Part shown: piece after piece, positions 5,024-5,038 of the stretch
How the letters are laid out: the number at the start of each line of letters is the position of its first letter
Numbering within the stretch: position 1 is the first letter of the stretch
Source: Fidelibacterota bacterium
GTDB taxonomy: Bacteria > Fidelibacterota > UBA2242 > JAFGTP01
Direction of reading: 5' to 3'
DNA: 5,038 nucleotides
NCBI GenBank assembly: GCA_021734005.1
Contig: JAIPJV010000172.1
Coordinates: 1-5,038, forward strand
Notes under the pieces: generated by a model
Told to the model about the DNA's origin: nothing
What the model saw: the letters and a program-made list of their open reading frames with translations, nothing else
The model's database searches: none
Translations under genes and position numbers: made by a program

Positions 5024-5038
5024 AATCCCGAAGGGATT
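5024..5038. repeat. Palindrome AATCCC-GAA-GGGATT cut by the window end
   Basis: A perfect 6-bp stem with a 3-nt loop reaches the last base, so its full length is unknown. An AATCCCGAA also occurs just upstream at 5015-5023, making a partial tandem duplication of the left arm. Such CCC-GAA-GGG palindromes often mark the ends of intergenic repeats in AT-rich bacterial genomes; the family here cannot be named. Confidence 0.4.

Larger units (their letters stand above)
3794..5038. other. Gene-free, hairpin-rich intergenic region
   Basis: About 1.2 kb with no open frame resembling a known protein on either strand and no recognisable tRNA or rRNA. It is markedly AT-rich, apart from short GC-rich stems. 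It holds at least ten inverted repeats, described separately, including three copies of one double-hairpin repeat. The stretches 4340-4555 and 4760-4900 show nothing I can name. The region behaves like a site where small palindromic repeats have collected, or like a chain of structured RNAs. The next gene lies beyond the window. Confidence 0.75.

Overview
The window comes from an AT-rich bacterial chromosome. All three complete genes lack a good Shine-Dalgarno sequence, and the 3' part of the window is crowded with hairpin repeats. Together with a TRAP transporter, this is compatible with an anaerobe of the Cloacimonadota/Calditrichota/Marinimicrobia (FCB-like) kind, but nothing here fixes the taxon and that placement is a guess.

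Positions 1-2498 hold a tripartite TRAP transporter on the + strand, in the order periplasmic solute-binding protein (dctP-like, 5' end cut off by the window), small permease (dctQ-like) and large permease (dctM-like). The genes are tightly packed: 18 nt separate the first two and the last two overlap by 4 nt (ATGA), so they form one transcription unit. The solute-binding protein belongs to a subfamily in which the usual carboxylate-binding arginine segment reads K-I-K-M-W-L-W-K-G-D-P, so its ligand is uncertain.

Positions 2499-2671 are a promoter region. Three bases after the dctM stop there are five copies of a (G/C)TTTAAA-like heptamer, starting at 2501, 2512, 2523, 2534 and 2545. The period is exactly 11 bp, the geometry of Pho boxes and related OmpR/PhoB-family direct-repeat sites. 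The fifth copy contains TATAAA, which would serve as the -10 element. The gene behind it (2672-3793) is a GT-B fold, family-4 glycosyltransferase most like the SqdX/MgtA/PimB group, whose members make glycolipids. A working hypothesis is phosphate-starvation control of glycolipid synthesis, in which phosphate-free lipids replace phospholipids.

Positions 3794-5038 contain no convincing gene. The stretch is a mosaic of inverted repeats. The most notable is a double-hairpin repeat present three times, once on + (4590-4636) and twice on - (4089-4136 and 4704-4751). Each copy is a GAAC...GTTC hairpin, a conserved linker AATGTKAGTAACT and a second hairpin, and the stems carry compensatory base changes. 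This looks like a REP/BIME-type palindromic repeat family. A further element at 4903-5007 has 17-nt inverted ends around 71 bp, like a small MITE, and the window ends inside an AATCCC-GAA-GGGATT palindrome.
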